Positions 49,895 through 63,452 of a stretch of 64,000 nt of DNA are shown here, piece after piece. A program made the translations under genes and the position numbers. The stretch lies in contig CAUYLG010070615.1 of NCBI GenBank assembly GCA_963573385.1, positions 87,671 through 151,670 of the forward strand, read 5' to 3'. Position 1 is the first letter of the stretch. Every line of letters starts with the position of its first letter. Below the pieces are notes generated by a model. It saw only the letters and a program-made list of their open reading frames with translations. It made no database searches and was not told where the DNA came from. Origin of the DNA: Cacajao melanocephalus (lineage: Eukaryota > Chordata > Mammalia > Primates > Pitheciidae).

Positions 49895-50610
49895 TCCAAA
49901 ATACTTTGGATCTACTCTCTTAGCAGATTTCAAATGTACAATACGGTACACACAGTACCTGACTTATGATGGTTCAACTTAGGATTTTTCAACTTTATGA
50001 CTTTTCAACTTAATGTGTACATTAATATTCATCTGACCATTCTGTTTTCACTTTCAGTACTGTAGTCAATAAATTACATGAGATATTAAATACTTTATTA
50101 TAAGATAGGCTTTGTGTTTGATGATTTTGCCCAACTGTAGGCTAACGTAAGTGTTCTGAGCACGTTTAAGGTAGGCTAAGCTAAAGCTATGATGTTTGGT
50201 AGGTTAGGTGTATTAAATGCATTTCTGACATAATATTTTCAACTTATGATGAGTTTATCAGGATGTAACTCTATTGTAAGTTGAGGAACATCTGTACTAT
50301 TAACTACACTCATTATGCTGTACATTAAATCCCCAGAACTTATTTATCTTGTAACTAAAGTTAATTCCCTTTGACCAATATTTCCTCATTTCCCCTGGTC
50401 CCCAGCCCCTGGCCACCACCATTATTCTCTCTTTTTCTATGAGTTCAGCTTTTTTAGATTCCACATATAAGTGAGATACAGTATTTGTCTTTCTCTGTCT
50501 GACTTATTTCACTTAGTATAATGCCCTCAGAGTTCATCCATGTTGTTGCAAATGGCAGAATTTCCTTCTTTTTTTATGGCTGAATAATATTCTATCTATA
50601 AATCACAATT
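49895..50610 (-). mobile_element. L1 3' fragment, antisense, holding a DNA element
   Basis: L1 phrases CTCTCTTAGCAGATTTCAAA before and ACTACACTCATTATGCTGTA after the element at 49950-50295, then CCACATATAAGTGAGATACA and GGCTGAATAATATTCTAT. A second L1 copy abuts at about 50611. Confidence 0.75.
49950..50295. mobile_element. Tc1/mariner-type non-autonomous element
   Basis: The start (CAGTACCTGACTTATGAT) and the minus strand of the end (CAGATGTTCCTCAACTTACA) are similar inverted repeats, with TA outside each. Internal AATAAATTACATGAGATATT and CAACTGTAGGCTAACGTAAG are typical of a widespread Tigger-related repeat. It is inserted into L1. Confidence 0.75.
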
Positions 50611-51188
50611 TAAAAATTCATTTACAAAATTTGTGTGAGTAAATAGATGTGTATATTTATGGGACATGAGATATTTTGATACAGGCCTACAATGTGCAAT
50701 AATCTCATATCAGGCTAAATGGGGCATCACCTCTAACATTTATCCTTTTTTTGTGCTATAAACATTCCCGTCTTTTAGTGATTTTACAATGTACAATAAA
50801 TTGCTGTTGACTGTAGCCACCCCGTTGTGCTGTCAAATACTAGATCTTATTCATTCTATCTAACTATATTTTCCCCACTCCTCACACCCACCCACACACT
50901 CAATACTCTTCCCATCCTCTGGTAACCATCATTCTACTGTCTGTCTCCATGAGTTCAATTGTTTTAATTTTTAGTTTCCATAAATGAGTGAGAACATGAA
51001 AAGTTTGTCTTCTTGTTCCTGGCTTATTTCACTTAACATAAGGACCTCCAGTTTCACCCATGTTGTTGTAAATGACAGGATCTCATTATTTTTCATGGCT
51101 GAATAGTACTCTTTTGTGTATATGTATCACATTTTCTTTATCCATTGGATGTTGATGAGCATTTAGGTTGATTCCAAATCTTGGCTGT
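50611..51188 (-). mobile_element. L1 3' fragment, antisense (second copy)
   Basis: GTGTATATTTATGGGACATG, AAATTGCTGTTGACTGTAGC, CTTATTTCACTTAACATAAG and TTTTCATGGCTGAATAGTAC. It is ended by the LTR at 51189. Confidence 0.8.
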
Positions 51189-51532
51189 TGATATGGTTTG
51201 GCTGGATCCCCACACAAATCTCATCTCGAATTGTAATAATCCCCACATGTCAAGGGCAGGGCCAGGTGGAGATAACTGAATCATGGGTGTAGTTTCCCCA
51301 TACTGTTCTCATGGTAGTGAATAAGTCTCACAAGATCTAATGGGAGGTCCCCTGCACAAGTTCCTCTTGCCTGCCACCATGTAAGATGTGACTTGGCTAC
51401 TCCTTTGCCTTCCACCATGATTATAAGGCCTCCCCAGCCATGTGAAACTGTGAGTCAATTAAACCTCTTTCCTTTATAAATTATCCAGTCTTGGGTATGT
51501 CTTTATTAGCAGTGTGAGAACTGACTAATACA
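51189..51532 (+). mobile_element. MaLR solo LTR (MST/THE1-like)
   Basis: Starts TGATATGGTTTGGCTGGATC and ends GAACTGACTAATACA. It has the phrase GTCAATTAAACCTCTTTCC also seen in the LTR at 836-1208. No internal retroviral DNA. Confidence 0.88.
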
Positions 51533-52463
51533 GCTAATTGCAAAGAATTTAACATAAGATGCTTATGTTAAACAATCTCTCACAAAAGAATATATCAAAA
51601 ATGTAGGCACAGTATCATCTTAATCATGTATGTCAAGTACACAGAAAAAAGATGAAAGGAAATACTTGAAAATGTTAACACCTGTGACTATGTATAAAGA
51701 GTATGGATTTTTTCTTCTGTGTAGTTATTGTGCATATGTGTGTACTAAATACTCAGAAAGGAGTATATAAAACATATGTTCAGTTTTAATAACAACAAGA
51801 ATATAAACACTTATGAACTCACCACCCAGGTAAAGAAACAAACCATTGCTGAGACTTAGAAATTCCCTTCTTTCATAGTGTGCCTGCCTTTACTGCGAGA
51901 TATTACTATGTTGCCTATTTCCTCAGAATTTTTCAATCTATGTCTCCCTAAACACCCTACTGCTAAAGTTTTGGGGGAAAAACCTGAGTCTCAAGAATAA
52001 ATCTAGCTGCCTATGAAAAAGACAATATTGCCATTCTTAGATGATGGCACTCAGGAGGAGATAAGGTGAACAGAGTCTCTGAGTCATAGTCCTGCTGTAG
52101 CTTTCCTGAGAGTTTACCTGCACCATCTTGGACAAGACAATGGGCAAGACCCCTCTTTATGGGAACAAAACTGTTCTCCTAGGCGCTCCATCACTCTCTT
52201 CGGGACTGCCTTCACCCCTCTCTGATGCTGGTTCAACGTTTTCCTTTGTCCCATGTTCTTTTCATGATTACTGCCTTATTTTGTAGGAGTACTGCTTCCA
52301 AGAGCTTTTTGAAAAAGGGAGGATACATGGGATATTAACAATCTAAGACCTTAAATAGCTTAGCATTAGTTTTATTCTACCCTCGTCTTTAGTAGATGGA
52401 TTGTCTAGATCTAAAATTTTTGTTTAGAAAATGATTTTTCTTCATTATTTGGAAAAGTTGTCT
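51533..52463. other. Intergenic, no gene seen
   Basis: AT-rich; no credible frame or named repeat. Confidence 0.5.
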
Positions 52464-52477
52464 CCCCCCACCCCACT

Positions 52478-52785
<308 letters not shown>

Positions 52786-52791
52786 CTTTCC

Positions 52792-52918
52792 CCTTTTTAA
52801 ATTATTTTATTTTATTTTTAGAGATAGGGTCTCACTATGTAGACCAGGCTGGTCTCAAACTTCTGGCCTCAAGAGATCCTCCTGCCTCAGCCTCCCAAAG
52901 TACTAGGATTGTAGGCTG
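52792..52918 (-). mobile_element. Alu-arm monomer, antisense
   Basis: TTTTTAGAGATAGGGTCTCAC through AGTACTAGGATTGTAGGC: one arm only with its own T-rich tail, next to the previous Alu. Confidence 0.75.
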
Positions 52919-54398
52919 AAAACATTGTTCCATGGTCTTCTAGCTTCCCATGTTAAGTGTTGATAATTCTTCATCCTCCCTAAATCGCCTTTGCTTTCTC
53001 TGGACCCTTGTAGAAGCTTTCTTTCCCCTCAATATTGTGAAATTCCACAATAATGTACCATCCTGTGGGTCTATTTTTCATCTGTTGTGTTAAGTACTTG
53101 GTGGATCCTTTCTGCCTATCAATTCATGTCCCTCAGTTTGCGAAATGTTTTTGGGTTATTTTATTGACTTTTGTCCCCTCTATTTTTTTCTTTTCCTCTT
53201 CAATTATTTGGATATTGGGTCTTTTGGACTGGCCCTTTGTTTTTCTTATCTTGCCATTCTTTTTCACCTCTTTGACTTTTTGCTTAACTTTCTAGAAGAC
53301 TTCCTATGTAGTATCCTTCTTTTCAATAGCTGAGTTTTTCATTATTGCTTTCATGTTTTTAATTTTATGAGTTCCTTTTTATTTTGTCCTCTGAATGCTA
53401 CTTTGTTGAAACACAACATTCTGTTGTTGTTTCCTGGCTGTAATATCTTCTTTCCCTGAAGGTAATATTGATACTTTTGTTTTCTTCTCTCTGCATAATT
53501 GCTGTATCTTTCAAGTTACATTTGACTTTTAAAAAAAAAAAAAAAACCTTCCTATTTCATGATAATGGCTTTCCTTGAATGTCTGGTGATACTTAAATGT
53601 ATATGTAGAGTCCTGATTAAGATCTGATGGGAACCTTGAAGAAGAGTGGGACTTCTCACTCTGAGCTTCACTGTTTGTGATTTGGGTGAGCGGTTTGTTG
53701 GTCAAATTCTCAGGGAGGAATCTTCCAGTCTCCTGCCTGATGCTGCTTGTTCTGAGACTTTGAGGATTCTATGATACACATTGGATTGGCTTTCAGCTTT
53801 CCCCATTACTAGTTTGGAATTCAGCTTCTTTATTCTATTACTTCTCCCTTTTCTTATAATTGGGAGGTGAAAAAACCTAAAAAACAAACAAAGGTAGAGG
53901 TATGGTGTGAAGTTAAATTCTGGATCCTAACATAAAATTTTTATTTCAGGAAAGAGCCAGACCTGTGTAAGAAGATCCAAAAATCAAGGACATTATGTAT
54001 GTCTAATTGTTCAGCTAACTTTTCAGTCCTTGGGGTAGTAGAGGAAATCCTGGATTTCTAGAACAGCAGAATGTCAGAATTGGAGGCACCTTGGGGCTAA
54101 TCAAGCCTGACACATGTGAAGAAAACTCCCCAAGCCAATCAGCCTGTATTTGCTCCAGATGGCGTTCTCTGAGCTTTGTGTTTGCCTGGACTAATGCACA
54201 GCTAGCCCCAGAGCCTTAAGTACACTCTCCCAAGAGAAGAGGGAGAGCCCAGAAGCCTGGGATCTAGAAGGAAAGGAAATGTTAACAGATAATCTGCTCA
54301 ATGGATTATGTACTCACTGAGGCACCAAAACAAACTGTATACAAGTTGCCTCATCTGGTTTTGCCCCTTTCTTTTTTCTTTCCTTCTTCTTCTTCTTA
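52919..54398. other. Intergenic, T-rich part may be an old LINE
   Basis: 53050-53540 is T-rich and resembles decayed LINE sequence, but I cannot name it. Hydrophobic frames there come from the T content. Confidence 0.4.
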
Positions 54399-54686
<288 letters not shown>

Positions 54687-55080
54687 TGGTTTTGCCCCTT
54701 TCAAAAAAGTTTTGAATATTTAGAAAAGGCTTGGTCCTAGGGCGTGATTATAAGGAAGAATGATAGAGAAACCCTTCATCTTCCATTGCCCTACCATGGT
54801 AATGCAAGGCTAGAACCCTGATTTCCGAACTCATCATTAAAACCTGTGCCATGGGGCAAGTAATAAAAACTATTGTTATAATATTTCTAGTAGCATCGAT
54901 TGGTAGAATCATAGTAAAAGAAAAAAAAAAAGGACCAGAGGCTTTTAAGATGATCTTAGATGTCATTCTGGTGGCTATTTCTCTTGGAATTGCTCTCATT
55001 TGGAGATATACTGACTTGATGCCACACCCTCCCTTTTTTGTTTTGCCACATTTTCTTTTCTTTTTTTTTTAACTGGAAAA
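54687..55080. other. Intergenic, MIR trace near 54800
   Basis: CAAGGCTAGAACCCTGATTTC is MIR-like. No gene. Confidence 0.5.
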
Positions 55081-55700
55081 TCTGCTAGACAAATTCTAAA
55101 AGAGCTGTAACCCATTTTCATATTTTGTATTTAATTGTAGTTATATTTATTTGTATGAATGAGCATTAAATTCATGTTTTTCAAATTTCAAAAATGTGTA
55201 GGTATCCTGTTTTCCCAGGTACCCAGCCCCTAGTTTCTTCTCTAGAGCCAACCAATGTTATCAGTTTTTAAAATATATCTTTCAGAAACATATTATTTGC
55301 ATACAATAAGCACATACTCCTTTTTTCTTCCCTTTCACTTTTTGTGTAGATGGTAGCATTTTACACAAGGTTTCTGCACCTTCCTCCCCAGCAAATAGCA
55401 CTTACTGTTGCTTGACATACTTCCGCATGGTATTCCACTGTGTGGATGAACCATGGTGGATTTAGCCAGTCCATTATTGATGACCCCTTGGGTTACTTCA
55501 TCTCCACTTTTTCTTTTTGGGGCTTTATTTTCTTTGTTTCTTCTCTTATTTATTTCTGAAACATAAGACATAAACATTTAGAATTTTAATCGGTATTGCC
55601 AATTTACTCACTAAAAAGATTATAATAGTTTACATTCTCATCAAATAGGTGTGGAAGTGCCTGTTTTTTTCATAACGTCACCAAGATAGGTTATTCTCAG
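55081..55700 (-). mobile_element. Old L1 fragment, antisense
   Basis: TATTCCACTGTGTGGATGAA, CAGTCCATTATTGATGACC and TTACATTCTCATCAAATAGG, in the order of an old L1 3' region. Confidence 0.6.
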
Positions 55701-57180
55701 TCTCTGAAATATTCATCTTTCTAATAAATATTATTTGTTGATTTTTAGATAGCATTTTCCACAAAAGGCAAATAATTATCAGATAAAAATTACAAAATAG
55801 GAAAAGCAAAATAACATGATTTTTAAAATCGCAATCCCACCCAGCAACAACATAGTTATAATTTGGTGAGTATTTACTGCCAGCGCTAAAATTTATATTC
55901 CTTTCCTTCCTTTTTTTTTTTTTTGTACAAGTATGGTAACTTACTCTATTTATTGTTTCATAGCTTATTTTAAAAGTTAATAGCGTATGATGAATATTTT
56001 AATATTAATTACATCTGTCTTTAATATATTCACATTTTTATTGTAAAAATTTTGAAACATGTAAAAGTAGGTAGAACATCATAATGAGCATCTACATATC
56101 CATGACCTAGATTTAAAAATTACTAAGTTTTCATTTCATTTCATCCATTTCTTTTTCTTTGCTGAGTATTTTAATATATTTTCCAGCTACTATGACATTT
56201 TGTCCTAACTATATTTATGTATATTTCTAGATTTTAGTAAACGATTACTCCTCAGTTCTCTTCATAATCTAGTACTATTACAAGTGATTATATACATATA
56301 TATGTGATTAGGTTATATAATGTATAATTATGCATATATCTAATAGGTGTTATTTTTAGAGATAATCTTAGATGTCATTCTAAGATGACATTACGTATAT
56401 AACAATATGAGATATGTATTTTATATGTACATATACATATAATTATAGATATGTATTATATATACACATAATTATGCGATAGAGTTACAGGGCTGTTCTG
56501 CGGCAAATTGGTGGAACCAGGCAGGCTCCTTATCCTTCAATACCCAGCAACCTTGCCCTTTCTCTTAGAGAACCAGCAAAACCATTTAAACAAAGTTGCT
56601 GGGGGCATAAACAAATAATACATATTGAAGAGCACATAGGTCTTTTAAAACTTCTCTTCAAAGCAACATTAGCTGTGAGGTAGCTAGGGAAGAATGAATA
56701 TCCTTGTTTTAAAGACAGGAAAACAAAGGTTTCATGAAGTTCAGGACCTGCCGAAAGGCCACACACTACAGAACAGAGTTGGGATTCAAATGCTTCTTAC
56801 TTTAAAACCATGTCATTCCTCCTAAGAGTTTTGCATCTTAAAAGAAGACAAGCGATGGTGGTACTTTACACAATGTGACGATTTGGTGACGTGGAAAGCT
56901 TTGGAGGAAGATATTTGGGTAAGGAACTACCTTTTCAAAGACTCCAATCTCCCTGCCTATCCTACCAGGAGTTTGAGGTGAGCTGATGAGGCTCTGCCTT
57001 GGAGAAGAAACTGGTTGGGGAGATTTTGCAAAGAAAGAGCTATGGGATGAAGAGATTTACTGGATATTGGAAAAGGGGAAGAAGCATTGGGAAAGATGCC
57101 AAGGTTTAAGCTTGGATGAAAGGAAGAATTCAGGCTTGGAGCTGATTGTGGGGAAAGGATAGTACCCATCCATTTTCTCA
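55701..57180. other. AT-rich intergenic, no gene seen
   Basis: Up to 56480 it is very AT-rich with decayed LINE-like phrases and TATA/ACATAT runs (56285-56475). 56500-57180 is unique-looking with short frames only. Confidence 0.45.
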
Positions 57181-58030
57181 TGCTGCTGTTGGAAAAACCT
57201 CTAGATAGAGGTATTGAGTAGTCATTTGAAGATGCAGGATTACAGTTCAGAATAAATATCTAGGATAATATATAATATAATATTTTACCTATAACTCTAC
57301 AGTTAGGACTCACTGTGATAGAGGTGATGGTAGGTAGAGGCCATGGCAGGAGATGAATAGAGACGGAATTGAGAGTGAGTTGTGGAGAGGCTAAGGATGA
57401 ACTCTTAAAGTAGAGTCATGTTCAGGGTCATCAGGAGAAGGAAATGACAAATGAAGGAGACAGAGAAGAAGCACTGGAGAGAGAATGAGATGATAGTGTA
57501 GTACCACTAAGTCAGATGAAGAGCCCCACCAAAGAAGGCAGGGCTTGGTCAAAATACCAAAGGTTACAGTAGAACATCAAGGTAGATGACAACTGAGAAA
57601 AGGCCATTAGATATGATGAGAGCTGAGAGCATGTTTTGCACTGAGTGGTTTTGGAGAAAATCAGGTGGAAGGATTATGAAAGGGATGAAGTACGGATGAA
57701 ATATATCACTCCATCACCTTATGTGCCTCAGCAGAGGTTATCAGCTCCTGACCATGGCAAAGCAGTGGGACACACGCTTCTCTCTCTCTGCTGTTCCAAG
57801 CCCCAGCTTCCATTCTCTTGCTAGTACAAATTGCATCAAATCTGTTATTGTTCCTTTAAACTATGTTCTTCCTAAATAAAAACATTGAAAAAGGCTAGAA
57901 AACAATACTCTTTGCCCTCTACCACCTAAATACCTAAATGGCTGCATGATTCAAAATTTCATAAGGAAGGCCCTGGCAATAATGAGAAGGGAATGGAGAG
58001 GAGAAGGGAGAATGAGGGAGACTGTGTGTT
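57181..58030. other. Intergenic, no gene seen
   Basis: Purine-rich unique-looking sequence with no promoter or frame I can support. Confidence 0.5.
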
Positions 58031-58200
58031 TGTATGTTTGATTAAGATATACTGTGAACATACAGGAAAGTATACAAATCTTAAGTGCACAGCTTGATGA
58101 ATTTTTTGCACAATATATACTGTATAACCAATATCCAGACCCTGATATAGAACATTTCTAGCATTCTAGAAGTTTCCCTCCATGCTCCTAGCTATGATTA
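58031..58200 (+). mobile_element. L1M 3' fragment
   Basis: GTATACAAATCTTAAGTGCA, AGCTTGATGAATTTTTTGCA and CCAGACCCTGATATAGAACA. Confidence 0.65.
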
Positions 58201-58369
58201 TGGATTACTTATTCAACTCCAGAGAGGAGAGCTGGATAAGTTCTCTCCCCATGGGGGAGAGAAAGAAGGGGCAAGTGTTGGGAGCAGCAGAGGAAATAAT
58301 TATTTGATATTCACAATCCTAGATAATATCTGCATCAATTGTCCTGACTTTAATGTTTTGGCTGCTCCT

Positions 58370-58608
58370 GAGAAGCAGTATAGCATGACGGTGGACACTG
58401 GGCTGCTACATGGGTTTGAATCTCAGTTTTACCACTTACTGGCTTTGTGACCATTCATAACTTATATGAATAACATACCTCAATTTTCTCATCCGTAAAA
58501 TGGGGGCAGTAATGATACCTACTTGATAGGATGAGGGAGAAGATTGAATGAGACACCGAGAAAAGTGCCTGGCACACAGTCAGCACTCAACAAATGTTAG
58601 CTCTTTTT
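58370..58608 (+). repeat. MIR, nearly complete
   Basis: GGGTTTGAATCTCAGTTTTA, CTCATCCGTAAAATGGGGGC and AGTCAGCACTCAACAAATGT. Confidence 0.9.
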
Positions 58609-59744
58609 AAACCATTAATGGGAATTCCAGGTACACTACCAGAGCCAATGGGCATATACGTTGTAGGTGGGTCATGTTGACCCTTCAAATCTCATCCTCA
58701 GTTGTATCTACAATACTGCTTATAAGGAGCCAGGGTTTTTCACTACATCTCCCTTCTCTTACATGGGTACACACTCTTTTCAGGATTCAGTCTCTCCCTC
58801 ACATCTCTGATCTAGCCTATCCCTGAGCTCTGCACATGCAGCTGAGGGAGTGGAAATGCCAAGCCTAGCTCTGGTGGTGACCTTATCAAGACCTTTCCAA
58901 CATACTTGCTGGGTCATCAGAAAGACTTGCTCACTGTGCAGTCCAGCCAGCTTCTAAGGAATTCATCAGTGGGCTGGAATTGGGGTGTGTGTGACCTTGG
59001 CTGCTCCCAGGGCTTGCCCCTTCCTTCTCCCCATCCTGACTTCACTTCTGGAGTTGGACCAGTTCTTCACAATCACGGCCAGGGTGACAGCCAGGTGTGA
59101 TGGATGGATGAGGAGCCACAGAGTGGCAGCGTGCTTGGTCAGAAACTCAAGGCTGTGTTTATGAGAAGGAAGAGGCTGTTTCCTGGAGCAAGCATAATGC
59201 AGCTCTAAAAAAGGCAGGGGAAATACATCATGCAAGGGAGCATAACCCTGGGAGGGCCGCTGGGAATCAGAGTACCAGAGAAGCCCTGGCAGGTCAAGGT
59301 GCCTTTGACAAGGCCTTTTTTATAGGCCATTTGCGTGAGGGTTTGCTGCTGTTCCCTGCAGAGCTGACAGCCACTCAAGGTCTCAGTGGGAGCTTGGAAG
59401 CTAATCTTAGCTGTTGCTTTCCAGACCTTCTCCACTGGTCCTGCTGATGCATTTGGAAAAGAAATAACAAACTCTATTGTTTTAAATAACTGCAAAAATG
59501 ACCATTTTGGCTGTTGACTCTTGCATAGCTGCAAGTAGATTGGGATCATCAGCTCCTTCCTTTCCTTCCAAACCCAGGGCAAAAGGAAGTGTAACTGGAT
59601 TCTCCCAGTGGTTAAGAGAGGTACCAAAATGTGTTTTCTCCAAAGAGTCTTAACAGCTCTGTTTATCCCTAAAGCATTCTCGCTCCCCTGATTTCCTTGA
59701 AGATCCTGTTGTGCTATAAAGGAGTCTCTGGATAAAATGAGCAC
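58609..59744. other. Intergenic; one unexplained open frame
   Basis: A 189-codon minus-strand frame spans 59205-59774. Its first part lies in the MLT1 LTR; the rest is not in a repeat I can name. No known domain is evident. I do not call it a gene. Confidence 0.4.
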
Positions 59745-60210
59745 TCTGTTAGTTTCCTGTGGCTGCTGTAACAAACGGCCACAAACTTAGTAGCTTTATA
59801 CAACAGAAATTCGTTCTCTTGCAGTTCTGGAAATGCAAAGTCCAAGTTGAGTGTTATGAGGTTAAAATCCAGGTGCCAGTAGGGCGGGTTCCATCTGGAG
59901 GCTCCAGGGGAGAATCTGTTTCTTGACTCTTTCAGCCTCTGGTGGCTGCTGTTAATTCTTGGCTTGCAGCCCCTTCCTCCATCTTCAAAGCCAATGGCAT
60001 AGCATCTTCTGTCTCTGAGCCTGCCTCTCTCGTCTTCTGTCATGTGTCTCTTTTGTAGTCTAACCATCCTCTGCTGCCCTCTTATAGGACACTTGGGATT
60101 AATTTAGGGCCCACCTGGATGATCCATAATAATTTCCTCATTTCAAGATCCTGCAAAGACCCCTTTGCCCATACAACGAAACATTCACAGGTTGCATAGG
60201 GTGAGAAACT
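59745..60210 (-). mobile_element. MLT1-type MaLR LTR, antisense
   Basis: GTTAGTTTCCTGTGGCTGCTG, ACAGAAATTCGTTCTCTTGC, CTCTTATAGGACACTTGGGA and CCTGCAAAGACCCCTTTGCC: the reverse of the LTR type at 11073-11460. Confidence 0.8.
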
Positions 60211-60212
60211 AG

Positions 60213-60538
<326 letters not shown>

Positions 60539-60954
60539 GAGGGCTATGATGTTTAATGTTATGTGTTGACTTGATTGGGCTAAGGGATGCCCAGATAGCT
60601 GGGAAAACATTCTTTTGGATGTGTCTGTGAGGGTCTTTCCGGAATTGGTAGACTTAGGAAGGAAGACCCACCCTCAGCCATGTAGGTGTGCATCTCCAAA
60701 CTGTTGAGCACCTGAGTAGAACAAAAAGATGGAAGAAAGGGCAAATTTGCTCTCTTTCTGCTTAAACTGAAACACCTATCTTTTCCTGCTCTCAGACACC
60801 AAATAACAACACTCTTGGTTCTCAGGCTTTAGGGTTCAGACCAGCACCTACACCATCAGCCACTCAATTCTCAGGCCAGATTGCAGATTATTGGACTTAG
60901 CCTCCATAGCTGCATGAGCCAATTCCTGCAATAAATCTCTCACTCTCTAGCCTC

Positions 60955-60998
60955 ATATATATATATACATATATATATACACATATACATATATACAC

Positions 60999-61035
<37 letters not shown>

Positions 61036-61047
61036 TATATATATATA
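60955..61047. repeat. (TA)n/(ACATAT)n microsatellite
   Basis: TATATA and CATATA units without other sequence for about 93 bases. Confidence 0.95.
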
Positions 61048-61437
61048 TTTGCCAACAAAGCATTTTAAAAATTGAATCAGTTTTTTTTTTTTTTAGTTTA
61101 AGCATGTACTTTCAAGCTCACACTTCTCACACTCTATATTGGCATATTTCCAATGTATCCAGCCCCTGAAGGCATTTGAGTTTGAAATCTCTGGGGTAAG
61201 GTCTTTTGCCACGTGATAGAGGCTGCCACATTTTCAGAATGAAAGCTGTTAAGATAAGGACAACTATGCTTACAGCCACATCCTATTATACAGGAGCTCT
61301 ATCTGTATCTGTACCATCTGTATCTATCTCATCTATTGGTTTTCTTTCTCTGGATAACCTTGACTAATACAGGGGCCTTTAATTAGCCTACCATGCCCTC
61401 AAGTAACTATCGGAATTTATTAAACATTTACTGTATG

Positions 61438-62340
61438 CTAAGTTATAGGATCCAGCCTTATAGGGTTCTGTGAGCCCCTCCCTGCTGGTGTAGAGACAAG
61501 AAACTGTAGAAATAGAAGACACAGAGATAGAGAAAAGAGAGTTTGGGCTCCAGGGTCCACTGCCAACCAGAGTTCGAAGACCTGCAGTGGCCCTGAGTGC
61601 CTGGACACTCTGACTTTTATTGAGTACAAAGCAGTGGGCAGGGAAGGTAGGGTGAGGTAATGGTGGTCGGTGATAGGGTCAGGTAAATCATGTGTCTTGA
61701 AGATAGGGGGCCCAAGACTTTTAAGTTGCCAAAAACCTAATGCGTCAGCACTCTTCACGTATTTGTCGGAAATATCAAGGACACTAAGATTATGTTATTA
61801 TTATTAATTCTTATCTTTTAAGGAAAAGAGAAACCAGGTGCAGAAGGAGGGCTTGAGAGTGGACATGGAATGTGACCACTGAAGCACAGCATCACATAGA
61901 GACAGTTAAGCCCCCGGATGTTTGCAGGCTTTCCTGACAGCTGTCAGGCTTTGCCACAAGAGCTTGGAGAAGCAGAGTTTTCTCCTAACTTCCCCAGGAA
62001 AGAGATGTCTCGGTCATTTTGGACATCTCCTTCCCTAGCTGGCTAAACAGCGGGCACTTTCACAGCGCTGGTGCTGCTGCACAGCCGAGGCGCCCTCCAG
62101 CAGCACTTATGTGGGCGTGACAGAGGGCTTAGAGCATCTTGCCTTAGGATCACTTTGTTCACAATGTCACCTCAGTTACATGCTTCATAACCCAATAGTC
62201 ATTAGTAGAATTAAAGGTTATATTGAGTATATATCTTTATGATGACAAGTGAGTAACTATAAGATTATATATGATTATATAAAGGAATAACTATGTGTCT
62301 ATATTTCTAATTCTTTTCTAAATCAATATTTATATGGGAA
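61438..62340 (-). mobile_element. Probable ERV LTR, antisense
   Basis: The region reads like a retroviral LTR on the minus strand, with an AATAAA (from TTTATT near 61617) and GC-rich then AT-rich parts. Phrases such as CAGTTACATGCTTCATAACC and GACATGGAATGTGACCAC resemble ERVK-class LTRs as I remember them. No internal viral genes adjoin. Family assignment is tentative. Confidence 0.45.
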
Positions 62341-62344
62341 CAGG

Positions 62345-62685
62345 CTGAGGCTTCAGACCCTTGCCATGGCACTTGCGTGGGTTCCCCCCCCAACTAAGTA
62401 CCATGCTAAGTGCCTTAATGCAGGTACCCTTAATTCTCCAACCTATGAGTAGCCACTGCAGGCTAATCTGCAGGCAGTAACAGCTCACACTCATTTGATT
62501 CTTATGTGCCAACCTCTCTTCTTGGGCTTTAGATGTATTAACTCTCCTAACCCTCATAGCAACCATAAGATATGTATTATTATCTCCATCTTAGAGGTAG
62601 GGAAACTAAGGCATAGACAAGTTAAGTAACCTGCCCGAGATCTTCTAGTAAGAAGCAAAATTGGAATGTGAACTAAAGCACATAA
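62345..62685. repeat. MIR fragments
   Basis: CTAAGTACCATGCTAAGTGC, then AGAGGTAGGGAAACTAAGGC and GTTAAGTAACCTGCCCGAGA. Confidence 0.75.
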
Positions 62686-62951
62686 TTACTAAACTTTCTG
62701 CCAGTCCAGCTTTGTTCTTCTTGCTTTGTGGCAGAAGAAAACGTACCTGGCTCCTTACTCCACTGACACAATGAAAGTGGTACTGTGATCTGAGGGTCAC
62801 CGAGGAGGTCAGTGGGCCAAATATTAGGGTTTTTTTTCACTGCCTGGATATGCCTTCAATATTGCCCTTATATCCCTTTTGAAACTAAGCATTCTTGGAG
62901 AAATAACATATTGTCATTAATACCGTTGTGTGAATAGGTTTACTGATAATG

Positions 62952-63240
62952 TTTTTTGAGATACAGTCTTGCTCTGTCATCCAGGCTTGAGGGCAGTAGT
63001 GCAATCACGGCTCTCTGCAGCTTTAACCTCCTGAGCTCAAGTGATCCATGCACCTCAGCCTGGATGTAGCTGGGACTACAGGCAACTGTCACCACAACCG
63101 GCTACTGGTTTTGTTTTTGTGTAGACACGGGGGTCTCACTATGTGGCCCAGGCTGGTCTCGAACTCCTGGGCTCAAGCTATACTCCCACCTTGGCCTCCA
63201 AAACTGGCATGATTACAGATGTGAGCAACCATGTCTGCCC
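62952..63240 (-). mobile_element. Alu (J-like), antisense
   Basis: TTTTTTGAGATACAGTCTTGC through GTGAGCAACCATGTCTGCCC; diverged. Confidence 0.85.
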
Positions 63241-63392
63241 CTGAGAGGTTTTTGTAATAGAAAGTGAAGCACAAACTTGGAGAGTTAAGAAAGAGAAAGC
63301 TGGTATATGGCATGCCAGGGTCAAAAAGTGGGTGGAATTTTGCAGAATAAACTAAACCAACTTCTGTTCTGGGAGGAAGAGGACATGGTGAG

Positions 63393-63406
63393 GAGAGAGA
63401 GAGGGA

Positions 63407-63450
<44 letters not shown>
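63393..63450. repeat. (GA)n microsatellite
   Basis: GA units with GGGAGAGGGAG interruptions at the start. Confidence 0.97.
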
Positions 63451-63452
<2 letters not shown>

